This document shows, piece by piece, positions 45,297-54,291 of a stretch of DNA of 64,000 bases. Location: positions 186,001 through 250,000 of the forward strand of contig CAZVBQ010000003.1 of the NCBI GenBank assembly GCA_964625575.1, written 5' to 3'. Source of the DNA: UTCHB3 sp964625575 (GTDB lineage: Bacteria; Bacteroidota; Ignavibacteria; Ignavibacteriales; Ignavibacteriaceae). The translations under genes were made by a program, and so were the position numbers. The notes below the pieces were generated by a model that ran no database searches, had not been told where the DNA came from, and saw only the letters and a list, made by a program, of their open reading frames with translations. Each line of letters begins with the position of its first letter. Position 1 is the first letter of the stretch.

Positions 45297-46323
45297 CGAA
45301 AATCAGATCCCAACAGTACAACTGACTGCCAAAGACTTCGCGTCGGACCAGGATGTTAAATGGTGTCCGGGTTGTGGTGATTATTCAATTCTTGCTCAGA
45401 TGCAGAGAGTATCACCTTCACTCGGTGTAAAAAAAGAGGATTTCGTTTGGGTTTCCGGTATCGGTTGCTCATCCCGTTTCCCTTATTACATGGACACGTT
45501 CGGAATTCACGGAATCCACGGACGCGCCCCCGCGATAGCAAGTGGCGTGAAAATTGCGAGACCCGAACTGGCTGTCTGGATGGCGAGCGGTGACGGCGAT
45601 CTTCTTTCGATCGGCGGCAACCACTTCATTCACATCTGCAGAAGAAATGTCGGCGTTAAAATGATCCTGTTCAACAACCGTATTTACGGTCTGACAAAAG
45701 GTCAGTATTCACCAACATCTGAACAGGGCAAAAAGACAAAATCAACCCCGTTCGGAAGTGTCGACTATCCGTTCAAACCCGCGATGGTTGCCCTCGGAGC
45801 CGGTATCAGCTTCTATGCCCGCACCCTCGACAGGGATGCCAAACACATGCAAGAGATGATGCAAAAAGCCGCCGCACATCACGGTACAACTCTTATTGAA
45901 GTGTATCAGAACTGCAACATCTTCAACGATGGTGCTTACTCGAAACTTACTGATAAAGAGACAAAACCTGATTCAGTTCTCGTTCTTGAAGACGGCAAAC
46001 CGATGATCTTTGGCGCGAATCGCGACAAAGGCATTAAACTTGACGGCGATGTTCCTGTAGTCATCGATCTTAATGACGGCGTTCACTCGATCTCCGATGT
46101 ATGGGTGCACAAGGAAGTGGATCCTTCCCCCGTGCGCGCTTTCATCCTCGCTGAGTTCATCGAAAATCCTGAACTTCCTGTTCCGATCGGTGTCTTCAGA
46201 CGGTATGAAAAACCGACATATGAAGACCTCGTTGTCGAACAGATCGAACACATTAAAGAGACCAAAAAGGTTACCACTTTCGAAGCGCTCATCGGTCAAG
46301 GCAACGTCTGGACCGTCGAGTAA
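45289..46323 (+). CDS. korB: 2-oxoglutarate:ferredoxin oxidoreductase, beta subunit
   Basis: 344 residues. Thiamine diphosphate site: GDGDLLSIGGNHFIH with Mg-binding Asp, then NNRIYGLTKGQYSPTS. Iron-sulfur ligands are expected at WCPGCGDYS, GIGCSSRF and NCNIFND. No ferredoxin domain is attached. The alpha-gamma fusion lies upstream with overlapping ends, so the enzyme is a two-subunit heteromer. It would feed on reduced ferredoxin or supply it to anaerobic metabolism. Confidence 0.93.
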   Translation: MSNENQIPTVQLTAKDFASDQDVKWCPGCGDYSILAQMQRVSPSLGVKKEDFVWVSGIGCSSRFPYYMDTFGIHGIHGRAPAIASGVKIARPELAVWMASGDGDLLSIGGNHFIHICRRNVGVKMILFNNRIYGLTKGQYSPTSEQGKKTKSTPFGSVDYPFKPAMVALGAGISFYARTLDRDAKHMQEMMQKAAAHHGTTLIEVYQNCNIFNDGAYSKLTDKETKPDSVLVLEDGKPMIFGANRDKGIKLDGDVPVVIDLNDGVHSISDVWVHKEVDPSPVRAFILAEFIENPELPVPIGVFRRYEKPTYEDLVVEQIEHIKETKKVTTFEALIGQGNVWTVE

Positions 46324-46348
46324 TTTCCCCCGCGGTAATGCAGTGATT

Positions 46349-46377
46349 AAAGCCGGCGCGCGAGTGCCGGCTTTTTT
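46349..46377 (+). terminator. Terminator of korAB
   Basis: AAAGCCGGC and GCCGGCTTT around GCGCGAGT, followed by a seven-T run. Confidence 0.92.
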
Positions 46378-46465
46378 TATTTAACAATTCTGTAATATTC
46401 CCGTAACATTCCGGTAAAACTGCCAGGTTAATTTTACTTGCAAGATTAATAAAAGTTGCCCGGAA

Positions 46466-48208
46466 ATGCCCAAGATCGACTTAAAATCAATAATTGACTC
46501 AAAAGCCCCCGGTTTTCTCAACCGCTACCCTGCCTTTATTGTCGATCCTTTTCTCTTTTTCCTGAATAAGATTCTTTACATCAACCCTGTGAATCAGTTC
46601 CTTGACAAGAATCCCGAGCTGAAAGGAATCGATTTTATTGATGAGCTTTTTGATCACCTCGATTTCTCTTACTTCGTCTCGAAGAAGGAAAAAGACCGCA
46701 TCCCCAGCGAAGGCCGGGTTATTATTGTTGCCAATCACCCGCTTGGTGGATTGGATGGACTCGCCCTTCTGAAATTGGTCAGCGAAGTGCGGCCTGATGT
46801 TAAAATCGTTGTTAACGATATTCTTTCAGAGATCGAAAATTTAAAGGACCTGTTCCTCCCGATTGATATCCATCAGGCAAAGGTGCAGAGTTCACGTCTG
46901 ACTAAAATTCTTTCGTCACTCAATTTAGAAGAAGCCGTGATCATCTTTCCCGCGGGCGAGGTATCGAGGCTTACCTCGAAGGGAATCCGGGATCGGTCAT
47001 GGAACAAAGGTGTGCTGGCATTCGCCAAAATGAGCAAGGCTGATATTCTGCCCGTCTACATTCATGGAAGAAACTCAATATTTTTCTATCTTTTTTCAAT
47101 TGTGTGGAAGAAGTTTTCAATGTTTCTTTTGCCCGGCGAAATGCTGAGGAAAAAGGGAGCGAATATTTCTTTCAGGATCGGAGAACCCGTTTCAACTGCA
47201 TCGATCTTCAACGGAATTGATAAACCCAAGCATCAGATAAAGTTGCTTAGGAAACACGTTCATCAGATCGGCAAAGGAGGAACAGGTATCTATAAAACCA
47301 CCAAACCCATTGTCCACCCCATGCCTGTTAAACTCATCAGAAAGAAACTGATGCAGTCGGAGCTTATAATGAAAACGCCCGATGACAAGCATGTCTTTCT
47401 TGTTGAACCTGAAGATAATTACGTTATCCTTCAGGAAATCGCCCGGCTGCGCGAGATCACATTCAGAAGAGTTGGTGAAGGAACCGGTACCAAAGCTGAC
47501 ATCGACAGATATGACAGATTCTACAGCCATCTCGTGTTGTGGGATAATGCCGAATCAGAGATCATCGGTTCATACAGGATCGGTCTGTGCAAGCATCTTA
47601 TCAGACTTAAAGGGATAAATGGAATGTACACTTCAACCCTGTTTGATTTTTCGGGGAAATTCAAAGGTTACCTGCCCGAGGCGATTGAACTCGGCAGAAG
47701 CTTCATTCAGGCAAAATATTGGAACAGCAACGCCCTTGATCTGCTCTGGCAGGGTCTCGGCAGCTATCTCTCGATGAAACCGCATATAAAATATTTGTTT
47801 GGCGGTGTCAGCATCAGCTCCGCGTTCCCACCGGAAGCCACCACGATGATCGTCTGGTTCTTTAAAAAGTGGTTTGGTTCTGATGAAGAGCTTGCCACTT
47901 CCAGAAACAGGTTTTTGGTTCCTCCCAAGCTCGAAGAGCAGTTCGTTCAGAAATTTAATCACTGTGACTACAACACAGAATTGAAAGAGTTAAAAATCGC
48001 ATTAAGGCATTTTAATGTTTCAATCCCGCCACTTCTTAAACATTACTCGAACCTTTGTTATGATGACGGAGTAAAATTCCTTGACTTCGGTATCGATCCC
48101 GATTTCTCAAACTGCGTGGATGGGCTGATTCTGGTGGAAGTGGAAAAGATAAAAGCAGAAAAAAAAGCCAGATATCTGCGGGAGAAACCAGTTGACAGAG
48201 TCGCTTAA
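46466..48208 (+). CDS. olsF: OlsF-like bifunctional acyltransferase (PlsC-type plus GNAT-type)
   Basis: 580 residues, two domains. Residues about 80-260 are a lysophospholipid-acyltransferase (OlsA/PlsC-like) domain with ANHPLGGLDG (H91, D97: HX5D instead of the usual HX4D) and FPAGEVSRL. Residues about 310-560 are an OlsB-like N-acyltransferase (hemolysin-type GNAT) domain with LREITFRRVGEGTG, DLLWQGLGSYL and YLFGGVSISSAF. The fused pair is the plan of OlsF, which makes ornithine-type lipids in Serratia and Flavobacterium by N- and O-acylation; glycine lipids of Bacteroidota use separate homologues. Product lipid (amino acid) cannot be read from sequence. Confidence 0.75.
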   Translation: MPKIDLKSIIDSKAPGFLNRYPAFIVDPFLFFLNKILYINPVNQFLDKNPELKGIDFIDELFDHLDFSYFVSKKEKDRIPSEGRVIIVANHPLGGLDGLALLKLVSEVRPDVKIVVNDILSEIENLKDLFLPIDIHQAKVQSSRLTKILSSLNLEEAVIIFPAGEVSRLTSKGIRDRSWNKGVLAFAKMSKADILPVYIHGRNSIFFYLFSIVWKKFSMFLLPGEMLRKKGANISFRIGEPVSTASIFNGIDKPKHQIKLLRKHVHQIGKGGTGIYKTTKPIVHPMPVKLIRKKLMQSELIMKTPDDKHVFLVEPEDNYVILQEIARLREITFRRVGEGTGTKADIDRYDRFYSHLVLWDNAESEIIGSYRIGLCKHLIRLKGINGMYTSTLFDFSGKFKGYLPEAIELGRSFIQAKYWNSNALDLLWQGLGSYLSMKPHIKYLFGGVSISSAFPPEATTMIVWFFKKWFGSDEELATSRNRFLVPPKLEEQFVQKFNHCDYNTELKELKIALRHFNVSIPPLLKHYSNLCYDDGVKFLDFGIDPDFSNCVDGLILVEVEKIKAEKKARYLREKPVDRVA

Positions 48209-48241
48209 AACAAATTTTCACAACCGGAAGAAAGTTGTCGT

Positions 48242-49135
48242 ATGATAATCGCTCACATTTCCGATCTCCATCTTAATTATCAGGGGAAAACCACTTATTA
48301 TAATAAAGTGGAAGAACTCCTCCGAAAGATTGCTCAATGCGAACCCGATCACGTGGTCATCTCGGGCGATGTCTCCGAAGATGGCAGGGAAGAAGACTTC
48401 CTTTTCCTTCGCGAACTCCTGATAAAATTTGATCTTCTTGATCCCCTGAAAACAACCCTGGTTATCGGTAACCACGATATCTACGGTACTGCAATTAATA
48501 TAGAAGACGCGCTTTCATACCCTGACCGCTGTAAACACACCGACTTTGAAGAAAGGGTATTGGTCTTCACATCTTATTTCAGGGAATTGTTTGAGGGAGC
48601 AAACCTGTTCTGCGGACAATCTTTCTACCCATACCTTAAAAAAGTTGGTGACGTTTTTATCCTGGGGATGAATTCGATCGAAAAATACAGTACCAGAAAT
48701 TTTGCGGCATCAAATGGAATCGTAAAGAAAGAGCAAAGAGTGGAGGCAGAAAAACTAATTGAGAATCACCATGTCAGTGGTTCTCCCCTTTTATTGGCAA
48801 TACATCATCATTTTTACAAGATCGAGAGGGCCAAGGAATCATTCGCCGGTAAGGTTCTTACCCGGGTCGAGAATAGCACAATGAAACTCAGGAGAAAGAA
48901 AAAACTCATCCGCTGGATCAAAGAAAACGATTTCACGGCCGTTCTCCACGGTCATTTCCATCAACAAAAAGTGTATAAAATTGGCGACGTCACTTTCAGT
49001 AATTCCGGTGGCTCCATCAAAAACGGATCGGGCCCAAGCGCCAAAGCAAATTTTATCGATATTTCCCAAAACCATCTACAGATCGAAACCCTGTCACTCA
49101 ACACACACGAAAGAGTCCTAACCGCAATGAAGTGA
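48242..49135 (+). CDS. Calcineurin-like metallophosphoesterase
   Basis: 297 residues with the complete five-block metal site: HISDLHLN, SGDVSEDG, IGNHDIYG, LAIHHHFYK and LHGHFHQQ. There is no signal peptide, so cytoplasmic. It begins 33 bases after the OlsF-like gene and may be in the same transcript. Substrate is unknown; related proteins hydrolyse cyclic nucleotides, lipids (LpxH-like) or other phosphodiesters. LpxH motifs were not specifically recognised. Confidence 0.9.
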   Translation: MIIAHISDLHLNYQGKTTYYNKVEELLRKIAQCEPDHVVISGDVSEDGREEDFLFLRELLIKFDLLDPLKTTLVIGNHDIYGTAINIEDALSYPDRCKHTDFEERVLVFTSYFRELFEGANLFCGQSFYPYLKKVGDVFILGMNSIEKYSTRNFAASNGIVKKEQRVEAEKLIENHHVSGSPLLLAIHHHFYKIERAKESFAGKVLTRVENSTMKLRRKKKLIRWIKENDFTAVLHGHFHQQKVYKIGDVTFSNSGGSIKNGSGPSAKANFIDISQNHLQIETLSLNTHERVLTAMK

Positions 49136-49139
49136 ATTC

Positions 49140-49205
49140 AGCCGTCATACATCATTCCGCCGCAGGCGAATCATACTTCTTACTTCATCCTTCACACTTA
49201 AAATA
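49140..49205. repeat. Intergenic hairpin element, copy D
   Basis: Contains TTCCGCC-GCA-GGCGAA (about 49155-49170) and ATCATAC tail, matching the end of copy C at 16892-16914 in about four of five positions. The flanks are short imperfect ATTC/CTTC/CATC repeats. It lies between the phosphoesterase and SulP genes. Confidence 0.5.
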
Positions 49206-49251
49206 TCGGTATATTTAAGGTTTGAATATTTAATCTTTCCAGAAACAAGAA

Positions 49252-50952
49252 ATGAACTTCAAACTTTCATGGCATAAAGATTTTGTGCCAAAAATATACT
49301 CCCTCCTTACTAAAGGCTACACAAAAGATACTTTTGTATCTGATCTTACCGCGGGAGTAATAGTAGGAATTGTCGCCCTGCCGCTCGCCATCGCTTTCGC
49401 CATCGCTTCCGGTGTTAAACCTGAACAAGGACTTTACGCGGCAATCGTAGCCGGTTTTTTTGTCGCTGCACTCAGCGGATCACGTACCCAGGTTTCAGGA
49501 CCAACCGGGGCTTTCATCGTAATTATATATGGAATTGTCCAGCAGTATGGATACGACGGACTCGCCGTCGCCACACTTCTTGCCGGCGTTTTCCTGGTCG
49601 TGTTGGGAATTCTCCGGTTCGGAATACTCCTCCGGTTTATACCATATTCACTGACCATTGGATTCACCACCGGTATAGCGATAATTATTTTCTCGAGTCA
49701 GATCAACGACCTGCTTGGACTCGGCATCGCGAAAGTACCTGCCGACTTCGTGGATAAATGGATAGTTTATGCCGAAAATATCAGCAAGATAAACCTTTAC
49801 GCGTTCGCGATTGGTGCCGTTTCCCTGGTCTTTATCTTTGTATGGGGCAAGTTCGATCTTAAGATCCCCGGTTCTCTGATCGCCATCGTAATCGGCACTC
49901 TGGTGGTTTACTATTTTAACTTGCCGGTTGAGACGATAGGTTCGAAGTTCGGGTCAGTCCCCAATTCCCTTCCCGAGCCGAGGATGCCCACAATTTCGTG
50001 GCAGGTTTTCACCCAGATGTTCTCCCCCGCGTTCACCATAGCGATGCTCGCGGCGATAGAGTCACTCCTTTCAGCCGTGGTTGCTGACGGTATGATGGGC
50101 TCGCGTCATCGTTCCAACATGGAGCTCGTTTCTCAGGGGGTCGGTAATATAATATCTCCCATTTTCATGGGTATACCCGTCACGGGCGCGATCGCGAGAA
50201 CGGCAACGAACATAAAAAGCGGAGGAAAAACCCCTGTCGCGGCTATAATACACGGCGTGGTGATACTTGTTACCATGCTTCTTTTCGCGGATCTTGCTTC
50301 ACTCATACCGCTTCCGGTGCTCGCGGCGATATTGATCTACGTGGCTTGGAACATGAGCGAACTCCACGCTTTCTTCAGAACCTTGAAGGGAACGGGTGCT
50401 GACAAGCTGATACTTCTTAATACCTTTTTGCTCACCTTGTTCATCGATCTGACCGTGGCTATTGAAGTTGGGCTGGTGCTCGCGGCGCTTACATTCATCA
50501 AGAAAATGTCCGATGTCACTCAAACCAACATTGTGACGCAAAGCTTTCACCTTCCGGATGAGGGTGAAGACAAAATCACCACCACTTCTTTACCCGTGCC
50601 AAAGAATGTTGAAATATTCGAGATTTACGGAACCCTCTTCTTTGGTGCCGTTGATCAGTTCAGGGATACAATCCGCGGCATGAACAAAAAGCCCGGGATA
50701 CTTGTTCTTGAAGTAAGTAAACTTCTCGTAATCGACGGTTCGGGTCTAAAAGCGATAGAAGACCTCGTGGATGACTTGAAAAAAGAAGGTACGGAATTAG
50801 TGATCTCCGGAATCCACAAACAACCGTTGTTCGAAATGACGAGAAGCGGAATTTACGACAAGATCGGTGAAGATAATTTCTTCGGCTCGCTTGACGAGAC
50901 CCTGACTGAAATAGCAAAAAGAACCACCCCTGACCGGAAAATCAGAAATTGA
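49252..50952 (+). CDS. SulP-family anion transporter with STAS domain
   Basis: 566 residues. The membrane domain of about ten to twelve helices begins with LTAGVIVGIVALPLAIAFAIASG, has the family motif GSRTQVSGPTGAF, and runs to about residue 400. A C-terminal STAS domain (about 440-555) includes LEVSKLLVIDGSGLKAIEDL with the DGSG loop. Members carry sulfate, bicarbonate or other anions; substrate cannot be read. The gene is 18 bases from nrnA; PAP phosphatase next to a sulfate transporter would be consistent with a link to sulfate assimilation, but this is weak. Confidence 0.92.
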   Translation: MNFKLSWHKDFVPKIYSLLTKGYTKDTFVSDLTAGVIVGIVALPLAIAFAIASGVKPEQGLYAAIVAGFFVAALSGSRTQVSGPTGAFIVIIYGIVQQYGYDGLAVATLLAGVFLVVLGILRFGILLRFIPYSLTIGFTTGIAIIIFSSQINDLLGLGIAKVPADFVDKWIVYAENISKINLYAFAIGAVSLVFIFVWGKFDLKIPGSLIAIVIGTLVVYYFNLPVETIGSKFGSVPNSLPEPRMPTISWQVFTQMFSPAFTIAMLAAIESLLSAVVADGMMGSRHRSNMELVSQGVGNIISPIFMGIPVTGAIARTATNIKSGGKTPVAAIIHGVVILVTMLLFADLASLIPLPVLAAILIYVAWNMSELHAFFRTLKGTGADKLILLNTFLLTLFIDLTVAIEVGLVLAALTFIKKMSDVTQTNIVTQSFHLPDEGEDKITTTSLPVPKNVEIFEIYGTLFFGAVDQFRDTIRGMNKKPGILVLEVSKLLVIDGSGLKAIEDLVDDLKKEGTELVISGIHKQPLFEMTRSGIYDKIGEDNFFGSLDETLTEIAKRTTPDRKIRN

Positions 50953-50970
50953 CTTACTCTATACGACCAT

Positions 50971-51978
50971 ATGATAAATTTTAACGAAATTGTACAGATA
51001 CTGAAGGATAACACGACATTCCTCCTCACCACGCACGTTAACCCCGATGCCGATGCCATCGGTTCGGAAATGGCGATGTATATCGTACTCAAACGATTAG
51101 GAAAGGATGTCAAGATTGTAAATTTCAGCCCGACACCTCCCTTCCTCGAATTTCTTGATAAGGACAGGGCGATCGAACATTACGAATCTTCACTTCACGA
51201 TGATTATTTTATTAATTGCGATGTTGTGATCTCGCTCGATTTCAACAACCCCGATCGTACGGTAAAGATGGCACCCCTTTATGACAAGCGAACCGGGTTA
51301 AAGCTTTGCATCGACCACCACCTCGAACCTGTGACTGAAAAATTCACCCACATGATCGCTATTCCGGATTACGCGGCAACTGCCCACCTTATGTTCGATC
51401 TGATTGAGAAAACAGGGGTGACCACAATAGACAACGAACTCGCGGTGCCTATATACTCCGGTATCGCCACCGACACCGGCAATTTCAGATTCGAAAGAAC
51501 CACACCTGACCTTCACCGTATCGCCGCTTACCTGCTTGAGCAAGGTGTTGTACCGATCGAGATCAATGATATGATCTACGGACAGGATTCCCTTAGCAAG
51601 TTCGCCCTCCTTGGCAGGGCACTTAACTCACTCCACATCTACGGAGACGACCGTCGACTCGCCGTTATGACACTCTCGCAGAACGATTTTGAAGCAACTC
51701 ACGCGATCGAATCAGACACCGAAGGTTTCATCAACCTTTGCATGGCGATTCAGGGCGTTAAACTCGGCGCGATATTCATAGAACTGAAAGAGGGATTCAA
51801 GGTATCGTTAAGGTCTAAACAAGGCTACGATATCCGCGAAATTGCCGCCCATTTCGGAGGTGGGGGTCACAAACACGCGTCCGGGATCAGGATCAGGGAT
51901 TTCCACCTTTCTGATAAATTTGACGAAATTATCAACTATATGCTTCAACAAACTGAAGAGGAGAATGAAAATGTTTAA
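50971..51978 (+). CDS. nrnA: DHH/DHHA1 oligoribonuclease and PAP phosphatase
   Basis: 335 residues. DHH domain: THVNPDADAIGSE, SLDFNNPDRT, CIDHHLEP and GIATDTGNFRF provide the Mn ligands. DHHA1 domain: GGGHKHASGIRI near the C terminus. Length and motifs match NrnA, which degrades nano-RNAs and dephosphorylates pAp. The family also contains c-di-AMP phosphodiesterases (GdpP/DhhP) of similar core, so a cyclic-dinucleotide role is possible. Its stop overlaps the pepA start by eight bases. Confidence 0.9.
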   Translation: MINFNEIVQILKDNTTFLLTTHVNPDADAIGSEMAMYIVLKRLGKDVKIVNFSPTPPFLEFLDKDRAIEHYESSLHDDYFINCDVVISLDFNNPDRTVKMAPLYDKRTGLKLCIDHHLEPVTEKFTHMIAIPDYAATAHLMFDLIEKTGVTTIDNELAVPIYSGIATDTGNFRFERTTPDLHRIAAYLLEQGVVPIEINDMIYGQDSLSKFALLGRALNSLHIYGDDRRLAVMTLSQNDFEATHAIESDTEGFINLCMAIQGVKLGAIFIELKEGFKVSLRSKQGYDIREIAAHFGGGGHKHASGIRIRDFHLSDKFDEIINYMLQQTEEENENV

Positions 51979-53443
51979 ACCTGAAATTTTTGTTACGAAA
52001 GAACTCACCCATGACCCCAAGGGGATTACCCTGATATTTCTTAAAGAGGGTGACTCTCTTAGTGGTGATCTCGACAAGTTGATAGAAGAGCATAGCTTGA
52101 TAGTCACTCCCCTGTCTCGTGAGTCATTCACCGGAAAATCAAAACACCTTAACTGTACAAACGGTGAGTTTCATTTCTCCATCTTAAAATTAACCTCAAA
52201 AGAGAAAAACACAGATTTCTTCAGAGAGCGGACAACCCGGTTTTTCAGCGACCTTAACGAAACCGTGACATCAGTTGATATTATTCTCCCTTGCCATAAA
52301 GACTACGAGGAGATTTTCTCCGATCCTGATGCACTTTATCAGTCGCTTATCGAAGGTATCCACCTCGGTTGCTATCAGTTCAACAGGTACCTCTCCAAAA
52401 GTGAAGTGTTGCCTCTGAAGGTAAATCTCGTTACGACATCTGTCGAATCGACTGAAAAAATACTTGATACGACCAACAAGGTCATCGCCGGTGTAATGCT
52501 TGCCCGTGAACTCGCTAACGAACCAGCGAACGTTATCAATCCGGTTACATTTTCTGAAAAAATTGTTGAAGTGTTTGCCGGATTGCCGAACTGCACCGTT
52601 GAAATATTTGACGGCCAGAAATTGAATGAACTTAAAATGGGTGGCATACTCTCCGTTGGTGGAGGAAGTGACACACCACCAAGACTTGCCATTATCAGGT
52701 ACGAACACCCTGATCCCGTAAAGCACATCGCGCTGGTGGGTAAAGGTGTAACCTTCGACTCAGGTGGTATTTCAATAAAACCTGCCCAGAATATGGGGTG
52801 GATGAAGGCCGATATGTCGGGAGCCGCTGCTGTTACAGGCGCGATGCTGAACATCGTTAATCTTCAACTCCCGTTGAAGGTGATCGCCGCCCTTCCACTG
52901 GCAGAGAACATGCTTGGCGGTTCAGCGTACAGACCGGGCGATATTGTTACCACCTACTCGGGTAAAACCGTTGAAGTTGATAACACCGATGCCGAGGGAA
53001 GGATTGTTCTCGCCGACGCGCTTTGGTACGCTTCAGGTGAAACTCCCGATATCATTCTTGATCTTGCCACGCTTACCGGTGCCGCCGCCGTGGCTCTTGG
53101 CGAACTAACGGCCGCGTTCTTCACACACAACGATGAACTGGCAGAATCGCTCATTGCCTCCGGTGAACTCACCCGGGAACGCGTATGGCGCATGCCCCTC
53201 TGGGATGAGTACAACAAATACATTAAAAGTGATGTTGCCGACGTTAAAAACACCGGTGGAAGATACGGTGGAGCTATCACGGCTGCGAAATTCCTCGAGA
53301 AGTTCGTTCAGAATGGAGAGAACTGGGCGCATATCGATATCGCGGGTCCCGCCATTGCCAACAGTTCAACCAGTTATTCCAAAACATGGATGACCGGTTT
53401 CGGTGTAAGATTACTGACCAATTTCCTCGGAGGTTTAAAATGA
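51971..53443 (+). CDS. pepA: Leucyl aminopeptidase (M17)
   Basis: 490 residues from the ATG at 51971, which has GAGGAG before it; longer upstream starts would run deep into nrnA. The N-terminal macro-like domain leads into the catalytic half: GKGVTFDSGGISIKP, KADMSGAAAVTGA, NTDAEGRIVLADAL, LATLTGAA. These contain the two-zinc ligands (K, D, D, D, E). It releases N-terminal amino acids in the cytoplasm. The start overlaps nrnA by eight bases and the stop overlaps the EcsC gene start (ATGA). Confidence 0.93.
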   Translation: MFKPEIFVTKELTHDPKGITLIFLKEGDSLSGDLDKLIEEHSLIVTPLSRESFTGKSKHLNCTNGEFHFSILKLTSKEKNTDFFRERTTRFFSDLNETVTSVDIILPCHKDYEEIFSDPDALYQSLIEGIHLGCYQFNRYLSKSEVLPLKVNLVTTSVESTEKILDTTNKVIAGVMLARELANEPANVINPVTFSEKIVEVFAGLPNCTVEIFDGQKLNELKMGGILSVGGGSDTPPRLAIIRYEHPDPVKHIALVGKGVTFDSGGISIKPAQNMGWMKADMSGAAAVTGAMLNIVNLQLPLKVIAALPLAENMLGGSAYRPGDIVTTYSGKTVEVDNTDAEGRIVLADALWYASGETPDIILDLATLTGAAAVALGELTAAFFTHNDELAESLIASGELTRERVWRMPLWDEYNKYIKSDVADVKNTGGRYGGAITAAKFLEKFVQNGENWAHIDIAGPAIANSSTSYSKTWMTGFGVRLLTNFLGGLK

Positions 53444-54282
53444 GTGAGGATGCGAGACTGTTTTCATCAGGCATTGAGTACAGTGACTACCTCGATCTTG
53501 AAAAGGCTGTTCAGACAATGGAACAGCCCTCCTTTTTCATCAAGGTTTCCAATTTTATCGGCAGTCCGATCGAAAAACTTATAGATAAGCTCCCCGAAGG
53601 AAGCCGTAACAAGATCTCCGATATTACAAACGACGCGTTGCTAAAAGGCACAAACCTTGCTGTTAAAACGCTGGAATATGTGGAATCAAACTCAGAGCAT
53701 GACTCGAAAAAAATTCACAAGTTAGTGACAAGTGTTCTTGGTGGCGGTGCCGGCCTTTTCGGATTCACTGCCCTGGCGATCGAACTTCCTCTTACCACTA
53801 CCGTGATGTTGAGATCGATCGCCGAGATCGCCAAAATGAATGGTGAAAACCTTTCCAGTCTTGAATCACGACTTAACTGCGTGCAAGTTTTCGCCTTTGG
53901 ATCGAGAAACAGCGATGACGACGCGATGAATTCGTCATATTATGCAATTCGCGTTATCCTCGCCCGTGAGATCGCTGCCCTTGCCGGTAGACTTGAATCG
54001 ATTCTAGCGGGTGAAGCCGCTTCAAGCGTTCTTAGCAAGTTTCTCGCCAAGATCACCGAAAGGTTTTCACAAAACGTTCTGATCAAATTCGTGGGTCAGG
54101 CCACACCTATCATCGGCGCTGCCGGAGGCGCAACCATTAATTACCTCTTCACCGATTTCTATCAGGAGATCGCCACGGCTCATTTTGCCATCAGAAGGCT
54201 TGAAAGAAAATATTCCCGGGAATTGATCGAGACCGAGTATAACAGAATAGCTGACAGGCTTAAAAACAAGCAATTCGACTGA
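53440..54282 (+). CDS. EcsC-family protein
   Basis: 280 residues from the ATG at 53440 overlapping the pepA stop. The EcsC domain covers most of it: SPIEKLIDKLPEGSRNKI, GAGLFGFTALAIELPLTTTVMLRSI and a C-terminal GAAGGATINYLFTDFYQEIA. EcsC proteins are linked to an ABC transporter in Bacillus but have no settled biochemical role. Hydrophobic Gly-rich stretches suggest membrane association. Tight coupling with pepA and 9 bases to recG makes a four-gene translational chain. Confidence 0.85.
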   Translation: MSEDARLFSSGIEYSDYLDLEKAVQTMEQPSFFIKVSNFIGSPIEKLIDKLPEGSRNKISDITNDALLKGTNLAVKTLEYVESNSEHDSKKIHKLVTSVLGGGAGLFGFTALAIELPLTTTVMLRSIAEIAKMNGENLSSLESRLNCVQVFAFGSRNSDDDAMNSSYYAIRVILAREIAALAGRLESILAGEAASSVLSKFLAKITERFSQNVLIKFVGQATPIIGAAGGATINYLFTDFYQEIATAHFAIRRLERKYSRELIETEYNRIADRLKNKQFD

Positions 54283-54291
54283 CAGGTTGAA

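Noticed and set aside
43455..46323. Pyruvate:ferredoxin oxidoreductase (single-chain NifJ)
   Set aside because: There are two subunits, a gamma-alpha fusion and a beta without ferredoxin domains, which is the KorAB plan.
51842..51970. Longer pepA start inside nrnA
   Set aside because: It would overlap the DHHA1 motif of nrnA; the ATG at 51971 has a good GAGGAG site and matches the family N terminus.
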